Positions 35,283 to 43,803 are shown, counted from the stretch's first letter. The stretch is DNA of 53,726 bases from Candidatus Bathyarchaeota archaeon (GCA_016927015.1 JAFGNM010000021.1:1-53726), one strand, 5' to 3'. The notes: generated by a model not told the origin, from the sequence alone. Program-made: numbers and translations.

Positions 35283-36626
35283 CTACAGCGTGTATTCTTT
35301 GCTTTTTTCGACGAGCGTAACTTGGCTTTTTAGGTCTCGCATGAACTTGGCGAACAACTTTGCGCTTTCGGTGTGGACTGGAAACATCCGTTTCGGGTTG
35401 ATTTCTTTAAGCGCCTTTTTCAGCTGCAACGGCATCATGTGCCCCGACACGTGAACATGGTACTGTGGCAGGCCGTAATGGCTCAGCCAGTTAACCAAGC
35501 GTTCATAGTCAATCTCCATTTCCTCGTTGAACGGTTCCGAAGTGGACAACACGTAGCAGCTGCCTGCTTCAGGCTGAAGCGGGACAAGCTCCTCGAAATC
35601 GTAAAAGGACACGGCTAAAACTACTTTGCACTGCTGCTTCGAAACTTCGAACACGTCGAAAATCTTGTTTTGCCGGTCATACCGTTCGATCAGTTGTTTT
35701 TCCCACTTGGCAAAACGTTTCTTCGACTTTCGAAAAATCAATATCCCCTCGTCATCTAACGCTGGAACAGTTAAGCCCTTATCTTTTCGCAGTGCATCCA
35801 GCAGGTAAGCTTGCTTCAGTGAAACAGCCAAGCACCGCTGGTTCTTCTTGGCTATGTGAAAGAAAGAGTTCAAGCGGTCAACATCTGAATAGGCAAACTC
35901 GGCAAGCACTATACCATCAGCGCCTGCAACGACTGTGTTCAGTTTGCTTTCAACCTCTGCTTCGGAGGAAACCGTTGCGCCCGTCATGTTCGTTGCTTCG
36001 GTGACTATTGCGGTGGGCTCCGCTTTTTTGGCATTTTCCACAAAATCGCGGGTCATCTCAGGCTTGGCGCCGTGGTCCCGGAAATCTCCAGTGTAAACAA
36101 CTGCGCCGTTCGAAGTGTGGATGACAAAACCGTAAGCGCCTGGAACCGAGTGGTCAACGTGGAACGGCTCAATCTCCAAGTTGTCAACAGTGATTTTCTT
36201 GCCCGTGCGGAACGCCTTGAACTCGATATCAGCGACGCTGAACTCCAAGTCTGCGCGGCGAACTTCGCTTAGCGCCTGCAATATTATCTGTGTTGTTTCA
36301 CCGCAGTAGACAGGGATTTCACGTTTTATGAACGACAAGTAAGCCGAGTGGTCCAAGTGCCCGTGTGACAGGAAAACGGCGTCAACCTCGGGCGGGCTTC
36401 GGTCAAACTTGTAGACCCCACTGATTTTCGGGAGAATCCCGAGCTCTTGAAGACTTTTTTCGCTTTTCGGCGAGAGAAACGGCGGCGAATAAAACTGTTT
36501 CTTCATGGCGAAGGACATGCCAAAATCAAAAAACACCCGCGTGTCCCTATCTTGGAGTAAGATTTTGTTTCCGCCGATTTCGTCGACGCCGCCGTAGAAG
36601 GTTAAGGTAGTTTTGTTTTTTACCAT
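35283..36626 (-). CDS. Archaeal RNase J-type beta-CASP ribonuclease
   Basis: This 447-residue metallo-beta-lactamase/beta-CASP protein starts with F-Y-G-G-V-D-E-I-G-G-N-K, the RNase J opening. It carries the zinc motif S-H-G-H-L-D-H near residue 90, a second ligand in V-D-H-S-V-P-G-A-Y, a D in V-Y-T-G-D-F-R-D-H, and the C-terminal H-V-S-G-H-M and F-P-V-H-T-E-S motifs of the beta-CASP domain. Archaeal RNase J enzymes degrade RNA 5' to 3' and contribute to RNA maturation. It starts 8 bases after the kinase gene upstream, so the two form an operon. The linker between domains is short, and no RNase J C-terminal extension is present. Confidence 0.88.
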   Translation of the reverse strand: MVKNKTTLTFYGGVDEIGGNKILLQDRDTRVFFDFGMSFAMKKQFYSPPFLSPKSEKSLQELGILPKISGVYKFDRSPPEVDAVFLSHGHLDHSAYLSFIKREIPVYCGETTQIILQALSEVRRADLEFSVADIEFKAFRTGKKITVDNLEIEPFHVDHSVPGAYGFVIHTSNGAVVYTGDFRDHGAKPEMTRDFVENAKKAEPTAIVTEATNMTGATVSSEAEVESKLNTVVAGADGIVLAEFAYSDVDRLNSFFHIAKKNQRCLAVSLKQAYLLDALRKDKGLTVPALDDEGILIFRKSKKRFAKWEKQLIERYDRQNKIFDVFEVSKQQCKVVLAVSFYDFEELVPLQPEAGSCYVLSTSEPFNEEMEIDYERLVNWLSHYGLPQYHVHVSGHMMPLQLKKALKEINPKRMFPVHTESAKLFAKFMRDLKSQVTLVEKSKEYTL

Positions 36627-36633
36627 GTGCCCT

Positions 36634-38355
36634 TTACCCCTGTGCTTCGGTTTTTTTGCAAACGTTTGATATGGCTGACATTATGGATGGCATGGTGAAA
36701 ACGCTGAATATCCGTGTGTACTTAGAGTTACCTGCTTTCTTGATGACGTTAACGTCACCGCCGCCCTTCAAGTAGCCGCTTACGAATGCCTTGGCAATGG
36801 CTTCGGCTTTGCCGTTGCTGTACAACGGTTGAAGATAATGCCCCGCGTAATACAGAAACACTGCTACGTCCCATGCTTTGTCGCCATCGTGAGAAGCCTG
36901 CTCAAAATCTAACAAGTAAACCCTGTCATCTAAATCGAATATTACGTTTTCTGGTTTCGTGTCGCCTAATGTAACATTGAGAGCATGCACCTGCGCGAAT
37001 ATCGCTCCTACTCTCTCTATTTTTGTAAGTTCCTTTTCTGCTTTTTCTCTGCTTTTTGCTGTGGCGATGCGTTTGATGGCGTTGCTGAGGTTTTCACCTT
37101 CTATGTACTCCATGAAAACTAAGCGTTCGTTGTGGCTTACGTGTAAAATCTTCGGAACGTTAATTCCTTCACAACGCAAAAACTCGCTTATCGCACATTC
37201 CTTTTCAAGTCTGGATCGCCCTAAGACAGCGAAGTTTCGTGCTCCAAACGACCACAAGGATAATGGAAACCATTTGAAACTAGACCAGTCCTTAAACCTT
37301 TTAACAAGAACCTTTTTTTCCACGCCGTTAGGATAGGCTTTAATTAAGTAAACGTCATTTAAGACGCCGCCGACTGGTTCAAACTCGATTTTGGCTTTTT
37401 CGTCGTTTAAAAGCATCTTTCGGGCAAAGGTTTCGATGTCCAGCCGGTCCGCCAGAGAAACTAAGCCTTCTGCTGTGGGAACAAACACGTATTTTTGTGG
37501 GTCTACAAAGCGTCGCGCCAAATCCGCTTCTCTTTTCACCGTGAATTTCTGAAATTTCAGAAGGGCTTTTGTGTTCTGCGAAAAAAAGTTCAAGAGTTGC
37601 GGGAACGCCGCGAGCACCGAGGTGAACAGGGTTCTAGGCGCATTTTTTGAAATGTTTGTTAAGCGGACTTTTGGGTTTTTGCTTTCAACCACAAATTTTT
37701 TGGGAACCATCACGTAGCCCTCTGAAACCACGATTTTTTTCTCTTGTTCAAGCTGTTTCAAGGCTTCCATGTAGCCGCGGAAGACCATTTCAACTTCCTT
37801 TTTGGGGGCAACGCCGTTCATGAAGTTTGACAGGCCGTAAGCCAGCGGAGGAAAAATTCTAACGCGGTTCAGCATGACTTCGTACATGAAATATTTGGGT
37901 TTTATGTGAAGGCGGTGAGAGAGTTCTGGAAAGCTGAGGACCAAGTTTTCCAGCAGTTCCAAGATTAGACGTTTTTTCAATAGTATTTCTTGTTTGTGCA
38001 AATACTCTTTGCCGAGTAGGGCTGTGTGAGGAAAAATTAGGGTGCCTGCTAAGGCTTCGCCTAGGAAGCCTCGGTCGATGTCTCTTTCGAAAACCCATTG
38101 GTCGACAGCGAAAAAGATTATGCTTCTTCCGCCGACGATTTTGGCGTAGCTCATTAGTCTGGGCTGGAAATCGCGGATTACCAAGACGGTTTCTAAGGTT
38201 GCTTTTACGCTTGAGGTTCCTGTAGAGTAGTTGTCGAGTAGACTTATGGCGGTGATTTGAGCTGAACCAGCGATATGCCTGCAAAATTCGAGAACTTGCT
38301 GGTTTAGTTCGCCATTTTGGCCGCTGGAATCTTCGTTCAACCCTTCACCTTGCAA
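36634..38355 (-). CDS. Nucleotidyltransferase-like/protein kinase fusion protein
   Basis: A 573-residue protein. The N-terminal third (I-T-A-I-S-L-L-D-N-Y-S-T-G-T-S-S-V and a following V-L-V-I-R-D-F strand) resembles a minimal nucleotidyltransferase domain, with a helical part to about residue 310. The C-terminal 240 residues are a RIO/Bud32-like kinase: a Lys in V-L-V-K-R-F, then the catalytic L-G-D-T-K-P-E-N-V-I-F near residue 482 and the metal-binding L-L-D-F-E-Q-A. The D-T-K-P-E-N motif resembles that of Bud32. The full-length fusion is too big for Bud32 itself. It precedes RNase J by 7 bases, which suggests RNA- or translation-linked signalling. Substrate unknown. Confidence 0.72.
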   Translation of the reverse strand: MQGEGLNEDSSGQNGELNQQVLEFCRHIAGSAQITAISLLDNYSTGTSSVKATLETVLVIRDFQPRLMSYAKIVGGRSIIFFAVDQWVFERDIDRGFLGEALAGTLIFPHTALLGKEYLHKQEILLKKRLILELLENLVLSFPELSHRLHIKPKYFMYEVMLNRVRIFPPLAYGLSNFMNGVAPKKEVEMVFRGYMEALKQLEQEKKIVVSEGYVMVPKKFVVESKNPKVRLTNISKNAPRTLFTSVLAAFPQLLNFFSQNTKALLKFQKFTVKREADLARRFVDPQKYVFVPTAEGLVSLADRLDIETFARKMLLNDEKAKIEFEPVGGVLNDVYLIKAYPNGVEKKVLVKRFKDWSSFKWFPLSLWSFGARNFAVLGRSRLEKECAISEFLRCEGINVPKILHVSHNERLVFMEYIEGENLSNAIKRIATAKSREKAEKELTKIERVGAIFAQVHALNVTLGDTKPENVIFDLDDRVYLLDFEQASHDGDKAWDVAVFLYYAGHYLQPLYSNGKAEAIAKAFVSGYLKGGGDVNVIKKAGNSKYTRIFSVFTMPSIMSAISNVCKKTEAQG

Positions 38356-38523
38356 AATGCGATAAATAGAAGTATGAACTTGGGGAGATATATTTACCGT
38401 TTTTGTTGCTGCTTTGAGCGGGGTCTGCTGTGCAGTAGGTTAGGATTTAGAAGATTGTAGTTTGTATTCTTACGTGTGGGCCTACGGCTTGTTTGTGATT
38501 ACGCGAAATTCTGGGGAGGGAGG

Positions 38524-38940
38524 TTAAATGAGTTGGTTGTGGGTTCCGATTTTTTTTACCAGTGTGCTCAGTGGTGCTTGGTTGGATGGTTCGACTGTTA
38601 TATTGTTGCTTGGCGTGCTTATTTTTTTGCATATGAAGTTTAGTGAGCTTTCTGTGAAGTTCAGTAGGTTTTGTCCTTCGTTTGTTAGTTTGTAGATTTT
38701 TCTGGGTCTTTCGTTGTTCATGTTCCATTGGCTGTTGACGTAGCCTTTCTTTTCTAGTGTGGCGAGTAGTGGGTAGATGGTGCTTGGTCCGAAGTAGACG
38801 CCGAAGCTTTTGCGGATTTTGGTGATTATTTGGTAGCCGTGCATTGGTTGTGTGCTTAGGAACTGGAGTACTATGAGGTCTAGTAGGCCTTTTGCCAGTT
38901 TGGCTTGAACTTCTTTTTGTATGTTGCCCATTTTTATCAT
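38524..38940 (-). CDS. PadR-family transcriptional regulator
   Basis: A 138-residue PadR-type winged-helix regulator. The DNA-binding domain reads K-G-L-L-D-L-I-V-L-Q-F-L-S near residue 17, H-G-Y-Q-I-I near 34, and G-P-S-T-I-Y-P-L-L-A-T-L-E-K-K-G-Y near 52, the last being the strongly conserved recognition helix and wing start. The C-terminal helix for dimerisation is short. ATG 38940 and ATG 38931 are both possible. The upstream region has a TATA box and two CATACATA direct repeats that may be its own operator. No target gene is adjacent; the kinase/RNase J operon lies downstream on the same strand. Confidence 0.88.
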   Translation of the reverse strand: MIKMGNIQKEVQAKLAKGLLDLIVLQFLSTQPMHGYQIITKIRKSFGVYFGPSTIYPLLATLEKKGYVNSQWNMNNERPRKIYKLTNEGQNLLNFTESSLNFICKKISTPSNNITVEPSNQAPLSTLVKKIGTHNQLI

Positions 38941-39006
38941 CCCATTTTTGTGTTCAACAGTTCCGTTGTGAGCCTGTTTCTCGAGTCTTTATACAGCATA
39001 AACGAT

Positions 39007-39051
39007 GATATAAAGGTTCATACATACGACAGGCATATCCGCGCATACATA
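39007..39051 (-). promoter_or_regulatory. padR promoter with direct repeats
   Basis: On the minus strand CCTTTATATC (39016-39007) is a good TATA box about 70 bases before the padR start. Immediately upstream of it are two CATACATA copies at 39019-39026 and 39044-39051, 25 bp apart. They could be an operator for autoregulation. The rest of the 38941-39200 gap shows nothing else. Confidence 0.45.
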
Positions 39052-39200
39052 AAAAAAGACGCGGCAACGCTAAACACAGCATAACAACATGCGCCACCCT
39101 AAATTAAACCACGTTTTACTCGAGAAAAATGGTCGCAAAGTAACTGTTGGACACATCTACTAAAAACTGTTATTTCCATGGAAAAAGGCGGGTGCCTTAA

Positions 39201-39587
39201 CTATTGGAGTTGCAGTAAGAAAGTGCGCAGGCTGGCTGCGTATTCCTTTAAAGTCACGACACCCTTTTTTGGGGTGAACATGAAATCCGGAATCCTCTTG
39301 TGGAGCGCCTCGATTATCCTGATTTCAATCAGTTTTGCCCCAATCCCGAAAATCTGTTCAATTGCGTCCGCGAAGTCTTTGATTCTGCAAGGGATTTCTT
39401 GTTTCTTAATCTTGAAAGCGTTTTCTAAGTGGAAGTAGATTTCTTGCTTGTCCACGTTACTGAATGAAGAGAAACTCTCATCAATCGCTCCCATCATGGC
39501 GACTTTAAACTTATCTTCGTTTGGTTTCTGGTTTTCTCTGCTGAGTTGCAGTGTGCAGGTGATGTTTGGGTTTGCCGCTTTCGTCAT
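39201..39587 (-). CDS. Small archaeal conserved protein (NitrOD5-like helical domain, tentative)
   Basis: A 128-residue, mostly helical soluble protein. The core K-I-K-K-Q-E-I-P-C-R-I-K-D-F and A-I-E-Q-I-F-G-I-G-A-K-L-I-E-I recalls the NitrOD5-type domain common in TACK archaea, but this is from memory of the pattern, not a search. The ATG at 39587 is preceded by AAAGGT; the TTG at 39617 lies within an inverted repeat and is less likely. A palindrome and a TATA-like element sit directly upstream, so the gene probably has its own controlled promoter. Function unknown. Confidence 0.6.
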   Translation of the reverse strand: MTKAANPNITCTLQLSRENQKPNEDKFKVAMMGAIDESFSSFSNVDKQEIYFHLENAFKIKKQEIPCRIKDFADAIEQIFGIGAKLIEIRIIEALHKRIPDFMFTPKKGVVTLKEYAASLRTFLLQLQ

Positions 39588-39605
39588 TTTTTTCGACCTT
39601 TGTGT

Positions 39606-39619
39606 AGTTGTGTACAACT
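39606..39619. promoter_or_regulatory. 14-bp palindrome at the start region of the small conserved gene
   Basis: AGTTGT-GT-ACAACT is a perfect 6-bp inverted repeat. It lies about 20 bases before the ATG at 39587 and just downstream of a TATA-like TTAAGTATAAC (minus strand, about 39640-39630), so it would overlap the transcription start. That position is typical for a repressor operator in archaea. Confidence 0.45.
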
Positions 39620-39804
39620 GTTGACTTGTTATACTTAACTACATCTTACGTCGCAAGATTTAATATATAGATTGTTTTATCCGCTGACATATTCCAAAAA
39701 TCGATATATTGTCGCCAAAAGACACATACCAAGCTTCAGCCCTCCAAGCACTCTTTCACAGGCTAACAAATGCGCTGAGAGCCAAGCAGCTTTATAGACG
39801 ATGG

Positions 39805-41292
39805 CTAGTTGTCTGCTGTTAACTCCTTTCCCATCCGTATTACTTCTCTTACAAGAACATCAAAATCTCCACGGCGACTACGATGATTGCTGTTTGCGGC
39901 ACGCAGAACATACTTACCTTTGATTATAGTGCCGCTTAAAACGGCGACGCCTTGTTCCTGCAACTCGATGACAATTCGCTTGTTAACCTCATCCAACGCA
40001 TCACCATCCATGTCAGGAGCAACGTAACGAAAGCAGACAACATTAAGCGTAACCGGCGCCGAAAGCTCCAACTCTGGCGAAGCATTAACAAGTTCACCCA
40101 AGTAAAAAGCTTGATCAATGTTCTGCTGTATTATCCGCGCGTACTTGCAACTGCCATGCTCTTTAAGAGACATCCAAGCCTTAAGCGCTCGGAACCCACG
40201 TGAAAGCTGGAAGCCATAGTCGCTGAACCACGGCAAATCACCCCCGCTCAAGCCGCGCCCACCTTCTCCGTGAACGAGGTACTCAGGCATCACGGCGAAA
40301 GCTTTACGATGTTGCTCCTCGTGGCGCACAAGTATGCAGCCGATTTCGTATGGCATATACATCCACTTGTGCAAGTCTAGCGCCAGCGAGTCAGCCCGTT
40401 CCATTCCAGCTACTTTGTTTCTTGCTCTGGGTGCTAGGGCAGCCCATGCGCCGAATGCGCCGTCAACATGGAGCCACAGGTTTTCCTGCTGACAAAGGTC
40501 AGCAAGCGCGCCAAGGTCGTCAATGCCTCCGGTGTTGGTTGTTCCAGCTGCTCCAACGACGCAGAATGGCTGATAGCCGTCTTCCCGATCCTTTGTGATA
40601 GTTGCTTTCAGCGCCTCAAGATCGATTTGGAAGTAATCGTTGACGGGTAAACGGCGGAGCGCCTCGCTGCCCAGTCCAAGTAATTCGACGGCTTTTTGTA
40701 TTGAACTGTGAACTTCTTGGGACGCGTAAAGCACCATTTTTCTGGGTGCAGACTGGAGACCCTTGCGGCGGAGGTCAAAACCTGCCTTGGCGTTTCGGGC
40801 AACTGTTAATCCGATTATGTTTGCAGCTGAGCAGCCGCTGGTTAATACGCCGCTCGCTGACTGGGGGTACCTTAAAATTTCTTTGATCCAGTCAATCACC
40901 TGTTTCTCAACATGATTGGCAATGTGGTTGTCGCCGCCGCCGGTGTTCGTGTTCATGGAGGCTGCCAGCAGTTCAGCGAAGGCACCCATGACAGTTCCTG
41001 TTCCCAGTATCCAACCCCAGAAACGAGGGTGAATATTTCCCATTGGGTAGGGTAGCACTTTTTCCACGAACTCTTCATAAATTTCTTCGGGTGGCTGAGG
41101 CTGTTGCGGGGCGGGTCTGCTGAAGTGGGCTTTGATTTGGTTGGGGACGGGTTGCCAGACAGGCCGTTCTCGGACGGTTTGCATGTAATCCAGCATGTCG
41201 TCAAGCATCTTGTGACCTAGCTTTCGCATTGATTCCCAGTCATCAGGGTCAAGCGTTTCCTCAGATTCAACATTTTCGTTCTCGCGTTTCAC
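39805..41292 (-). CDS. Group II pyridoxal-phosphate-dependent amino acid decarboxylase
   Basis: This 495-residue enzyme matches the aromatic-L-amino-acid/tyrosine decarboxylase group. Features are the N-terminal P-M-G-N-I-H-P-R-F-W-G-W segment, L-T-S-G-C-S-A-A-N (phosphate binding) near residue 150, H-V-D-G-A-F-G-A-W near residue 275 (the aspartate that binds the pyridine nitrogen), and L-D-L-H-K-W with the Schiff-base Lys309. The C-terminal R-S-R-R-G-D-F region is shared by the family. It probably removes CO2 from an aromatic amino acid to give an amine; substrate specificity is not certain. It is a single gene, with bacteria-like composition and no operon partner. Confidence 0.88.
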   Translation of the reverse strand: MKRENENVESEETLDPDDWESMRKLGHKMLDDMLDYMQTVRERPVWQPVPNQIKAHFSRPAPQQPQPPEEIYEEFVEKVLPYPMGNIHPRFWGWILGTGTVMGAFAELLAASMNTNTGGGDNHIANHVEKQVIDWIKEILRYPQSASGVLTSGCSAANIIGLTVARNAKAGFDLRRKGLQSAPRKMVLYASQEVHSSIQKAVELLGLGSEALRRLPVNDYFQIDLEALKATITKDREDGYQPFCVVGAAGTTNTGGIDDLGALADLCQQENLWLHVDGAFGAWAALAPRARNKVAGMERADSLALDLHKWMYMPYEIGCILVRHEEQHRKAFAVMPEYLVHGEGGRGLSGGDLPWFSDYGFQLSRGFRALKAWMSLKEHGSCKYARIIQQNIDQAFYLGELVNASPELELSAPVTLNVVCFRYVAPDMDGDALDEVNKRIVIELQEQGVAVLSGTIIKGKYVLRAANSNHRSRRGDFDVLVREVIRMGKELTADN

Positions 41293-41552
41293 TATTGCCT
41301 ACCTCTTCACTTTCCTGTTTTACAATGGATTGATTTGTTCTTATAACTAAACCTTGTGACTAACCGTGCTTCAGTGTTACCACTTAAATACAGGACAAAT
41401 GGTGATGGCAGCCGCAAACTCTTCTCTTTTTCTTTCAGCGTGCTTTTTGCCCTTTAATTCAAAAAATAATGTGGAGAGATGTTTTAGACCAAGTTATAGA
41501 GCGCAAAGCTTTTAACTACTTCAGGATGATACCTAAAATTTTGTGGTTCAAA

Positions 41553-41939
41553 ATGGACCTGAAACAGATATCGAAATGGGCATATCTATTGTTCGTTATA
41601 ATCGCGGTCGTAATGGGACTGGTCGTTGGCTACATGGCATGGGCTGAAGGAAGTTGGGCAGCTGTATCAGACATAAATGGCTGGGTCTTACTGATTATGC
41701 TAATCCTAGGCATCATAATCGGACTAACAAGCCTAACCGCCAAAGAAGTAACGCCATTCCTCATAGCCACAATCGCATTAGTAGTAGCTGCCAGCGCGAA
41801 CGTATGGTCTCCGTTGGGTCAAATACACGGACTACTAGACTTCTGGGCTACAGGAATACTGAGTTACATAGTAGCATTTGCAGCCCCCGCAGCGGTCATA
41901 GTGGCAATCAAGTCAGTGCTAACGATGGCCAAAGACTAA
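41553..41939 (+). CDS. Small polytopic membrane protein
   Basis: A 128-residue membrane protein with four helices. It opens with K-Q-I-S-K-W-A-Y-L-L-F-V-I-I-A-V-V-M-G, contains L-L-I-M-L-I-L-G-I-I-I-G-L-T-S-L, and ends with a short cytoplasmic tail. The frame is open for 28 codons further upstream, but the ATG at 41553 directly precedes the first helix. A TATA-like CTTTTAACTA at about 41508-41517 would start transcription about 15-20 bases before it. No family can be named confidently. Confidence 0.65.
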   Translation: MDLKQISKWAYLLFVIIAVVMGLVVGYMAWAEGSWAAVSDINGWVLLIMLILGIIIGLTSLTAKEVTPFLIATIALVVAASANVWSPLGQIHGLLDFWATGILSYIVAFAAPAAVIVAIKSVLTMAKD

Positions 41940-41950
41940 CAATCAATCCC

Positions 41951-41964
41951 TTTTTTCTTTTTTT
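41951..41964 (+). terminator. T-rich terminator
   Basis: T6-C-T7 lies about 11 bases after the stop of the small membrane protein, a typical archaeal U-rich termination site. Confidence 0.5.
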
Positions 41965-42043
41965 GTGCGCGTGTATTTTTCTATAGAAACTTGGAAGCCA
42001 TAGTGAAAGGTCCGTTAAAAAAAATCGTTAGTTCTAATGAAAA

Positions 42044-42117
42044 TGCCGAGGGCCGGGTTTGAACCGGCGACGACTCGGTCTTCAGCCGAGCGCTCTCCCA
42101 GGCTGAGCTACCTCGGC
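42044..42117 (-). tRNA. tRNA-Phe (GAA)
   Basis: On the minus strand a complete cloverleaf folds. The acceptor stem is GCCGAGG/CCTCGGC with discriminator A, the anticodon stem CTCGG/CCGAG encloses a CTGAAGA loop (anticodon GAA), and the T-arm has GGTTCAAAC. Length is 74 nt. There is no intron, and CCA is not encoded. Confidence 0.95.
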
Positions 42118-42302
42118 GGGGTGCGTTACCTTTTCAAGATGGGGTGTAGTGTTTTAAAGTTTTCTGATTGGTTTTTGGGCGTTTTTAAGGGTTCGCTTTT
42201 GGGCTGTTTAATCGTGGTCGAATTCCGAGTTTTTTTACAATTTAGAAAGGGAGACACCGCTTAATAATGCGGCTTCATTTTTGGCTAGGTGGAGGTTGAG
42301 TA

Positions 42303-42464
42303 ATGGGAGGTAAACGAGCTGTGATTGTTGCTGAGTTGGTTGGTGAGAGCCGTGAGAAATCTAATGATGTGATTGCAACGGAATTATTTGTGTGGTTTAC
42401 GGATGAAGTGTTAGCTGTGCCTTGGGTTAAAGAAGTAAAAAAGGTTGTTGTTCAGAAGTTTTAG
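42303..42464 (+). CDS. 53-residue small protein
   Basis: A short gene starting at an ATG seven bases after GGAGGT. The product (starting M-G-G-K-R-A-V-I-V-A-E-L-V-G-E-S) has regular beta-strand/helix alternation and no long hydrophobic helix. The pattern suggests a small alpha/beta protein, and the strand K-E-V-K-K-V-V-V-Q-K-F ends it. No family is recognised. Its stop codon overlaps the stop of a convergent 44-residue gene by 4 bases. It lies between tRNA-Phe and tRNA-Val. Confidence 0.6.
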   Translation: MGGKRAVIVAELVGESREKSNDVIATELFVWFTDEVLAVPWVKEVKKVVVQKF

Positions 42465-42595
42465 GCGCTGAATAGGGCTACGTAGTGCGTTAAGAAGTAT
42501 CCGATTAGCGAGCTTGTTAGGAAGCATAGGAATATTAGGAAACTCTCGTGTTTCTGGCTTTTTTCTGGTTTTTCGGTTTTTTCTTGGTTGTGCAT
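42461..42595 (-). CDS. 44-residue single-helix membrane protein
   Basis: An ATG seven bases after AAGGGA opens a frame of 44 codons on the minus strand. The first 18 residues are hydrophilic (many Glu, Lys, Gln), followed by a single membrane helix (F-L-I-F-L-C-F-L-T-S-S-L-I-G-Y-F) and a short tail. It is a candidate membrane micro-protein. The stop overlaps the convergent gene's stop. No family is known. Confidence 0.55.
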   Translation of the reverse strand: MHNQEKTEKPEKSQKHESFLIFLCFLTSSLIGYFLTHYVALFSA

Positions 42596-42683
42596 TTTTG
42601 TGTCCCTTTAGTTTCTTTTTGTTTTTGTTTGGGGAAAGGTTTTATGAAGGGTTGATTAGTATTTTGGATTCAGGAGAGTGTTT

Positions 42684-42757
42684 GGGCCGATAGTCTAGCT
42701 CGGTAGGACGTTGCCCTCACGCGGCAAAGATCGCCGGTTCGAATCCGGCTCGGCCCA
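42684..42757 (+). tRNA. tRNA-Val (CAC)
   Basis: A full cloverleaf: acceptor GGGCCGA/TCGGCCC with discriminator A, anticodon stem TTGCC/GGCAA around CTCACGC (anticodon CAC), and T-arm GGTTCGAAT. Length 74 nt, no intron, no encoded CCA, and a T-run follows. Confidence 0.95.
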
Positions 42758-42846
42758 TTTTTGGTGTTTTTGTGTTGTACGTGTGCACAAAAAGGTTTAT
42801 TAAATCTGATTATTTGAGATATATGGTTGTTTCCTGGAGGGTTAAG

Positions 42847-43224
42847 ATGGAAAGAAATGTTACTTCATTGAAGTTTGGGGTTGAGGGTCCTGTGTTCTCT
42901 GAGAACCATGCGGCGTCTAGGTGTGGCACTTGTGGGGAAGAGTTTGAGCAGCCACTTTTCGCCATGGTTTTTTCGGATTCACTGGTGGAGGAGTATTATG
43001 CGTGTCCCACGTGCCTTTCGAAAGTGGCTAGTGTTGGCCGCCAGAAGGATTTTGAGGCTGAAGAGGATGAGGGGCAGGAGTCTGTGGCGGCCGAGGTTGC
43101 GAACGCTGCGGAAGGACCTGTAGGTTGCACGCATAACTTGGGATATTTGAAGCAGCGTGCGAAGAATACACCTATACCTGAAGAATGCTTAACGTGCAGC
43201 AAAATGATCGAGTGTATGTATTGA
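42847..43224 (+). CDS. Small zinc-binding cysteine-rich protein
   Basis: A 125-residue protein. Cysteine pairs C-G-T-C-G near residue 26 and C-P-T-C near residue 53 look like one zinc site. A central acidic, low-complexity linker follows, and the end has C-L-T-C-S-K-M-I-E-C-M-Y. GGAGGG lies just before the ATG at 42847, preferred over an open frame from 42772. It may be a rubredoxin-like or zinc-ribbon adaptor. It starts 90 bases after tRNA-Val. The family cannot be named with certainty. Confidence 0.68.
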   Translation: MERNVTSLKFGVEGPVFSENHAASRCGTCGEEFEQPLFAMVFSDSLVEEYYACPTCLSKVASVGRQKDFEAEEDEGQESVAAEVANAAEGPVGCTHNLGYLKQRAKNTPIPEECLTCSKMIECMY

Positions 43225-43354
43225 GCGAAGCTACGATTCTTTCGCGATTTTTCCTGTTCTTTTAGCGCTGAGACGGCGCCGAAGGCTTTCTGCGTTTGCT
43301 TTTTGGCTTTGGAAGGGGTCTGTCCATCTTAACTCGTCATCTTTCCCATTCAGA

Positions 43355-43377
43355 CTGGGACGGCGACATCATCCCCC
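43355..43377 (+). repeat. Dispersed 23-bp repeat, copy A
   Basis: CTGGGACGGCGACAT, then C, then ATCCCCC. The same sequence with one change (C to A) recurs at 48666-48688. In one plus frame both copies read W-D-G-D-I-I-P, and the single difference is synonymous (ATC/ATA), so they may be relics of short zinc-ribbon genes. The gap 43225-43803 also has a strong TATA-like CTATATATAG near 43470-43482 but no convincing gene. Confidence 0.55.
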
Positions 43378-43803
43378 AAAAAGAGGATGTTTTTGGCTTA
43401 AGATAAAGTCTTTGTTTGCGTGTTTTGGCTGTGAACTGATGCGTGAAAAATCGTCTATACCCCCTCTATATATAGGTTCAACTTCAGCTTGACTGTGAAT
43501 TGCTGACTGAACAGCGACGGCTAAACAGCTACTTCTGCACCAATCACCTCCGCAAAAAACCAGTTGGAACAAACCACCAAACAACACCAAGGTTCCCCCA
43601 ACAAACCCAGAAAAACAAAACAGCCCCATAAAAACCCTAACGAAATTCACCAATTCACAAATTTACCAAGAAACTACTCTAAGACAACTTGAACAAACCC
43701 TCAAACGAACCCGCGCAAACCCAAGCGTGTGCTAACTTGGCGCGCGTGAAAATCACAAATTGAAGGGATAAATGGGAAAGGATAAGAATAACGTATTCTC
43801 TTA

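Noticed and set aside
36634-38355. Canonical Bud32 (KEOPS kinase)
   Set aside because: Too long, and the kinase is fused to an unrelated N-terminal half; Bud32 is about 200-250 residues.
42037-42264. Plus-strand 75-codon frame
   Set aside because: It runs straight through the tRNA-Phe gene and has no ribosome site.
43369-43653. Minus-strand 94-codon frame in the 43.2-43.8 kb gap
   Set aside because: Composition is unlike the neighbours, there is no ribosome site, and it spans a strong TATA-like element and a repeat.
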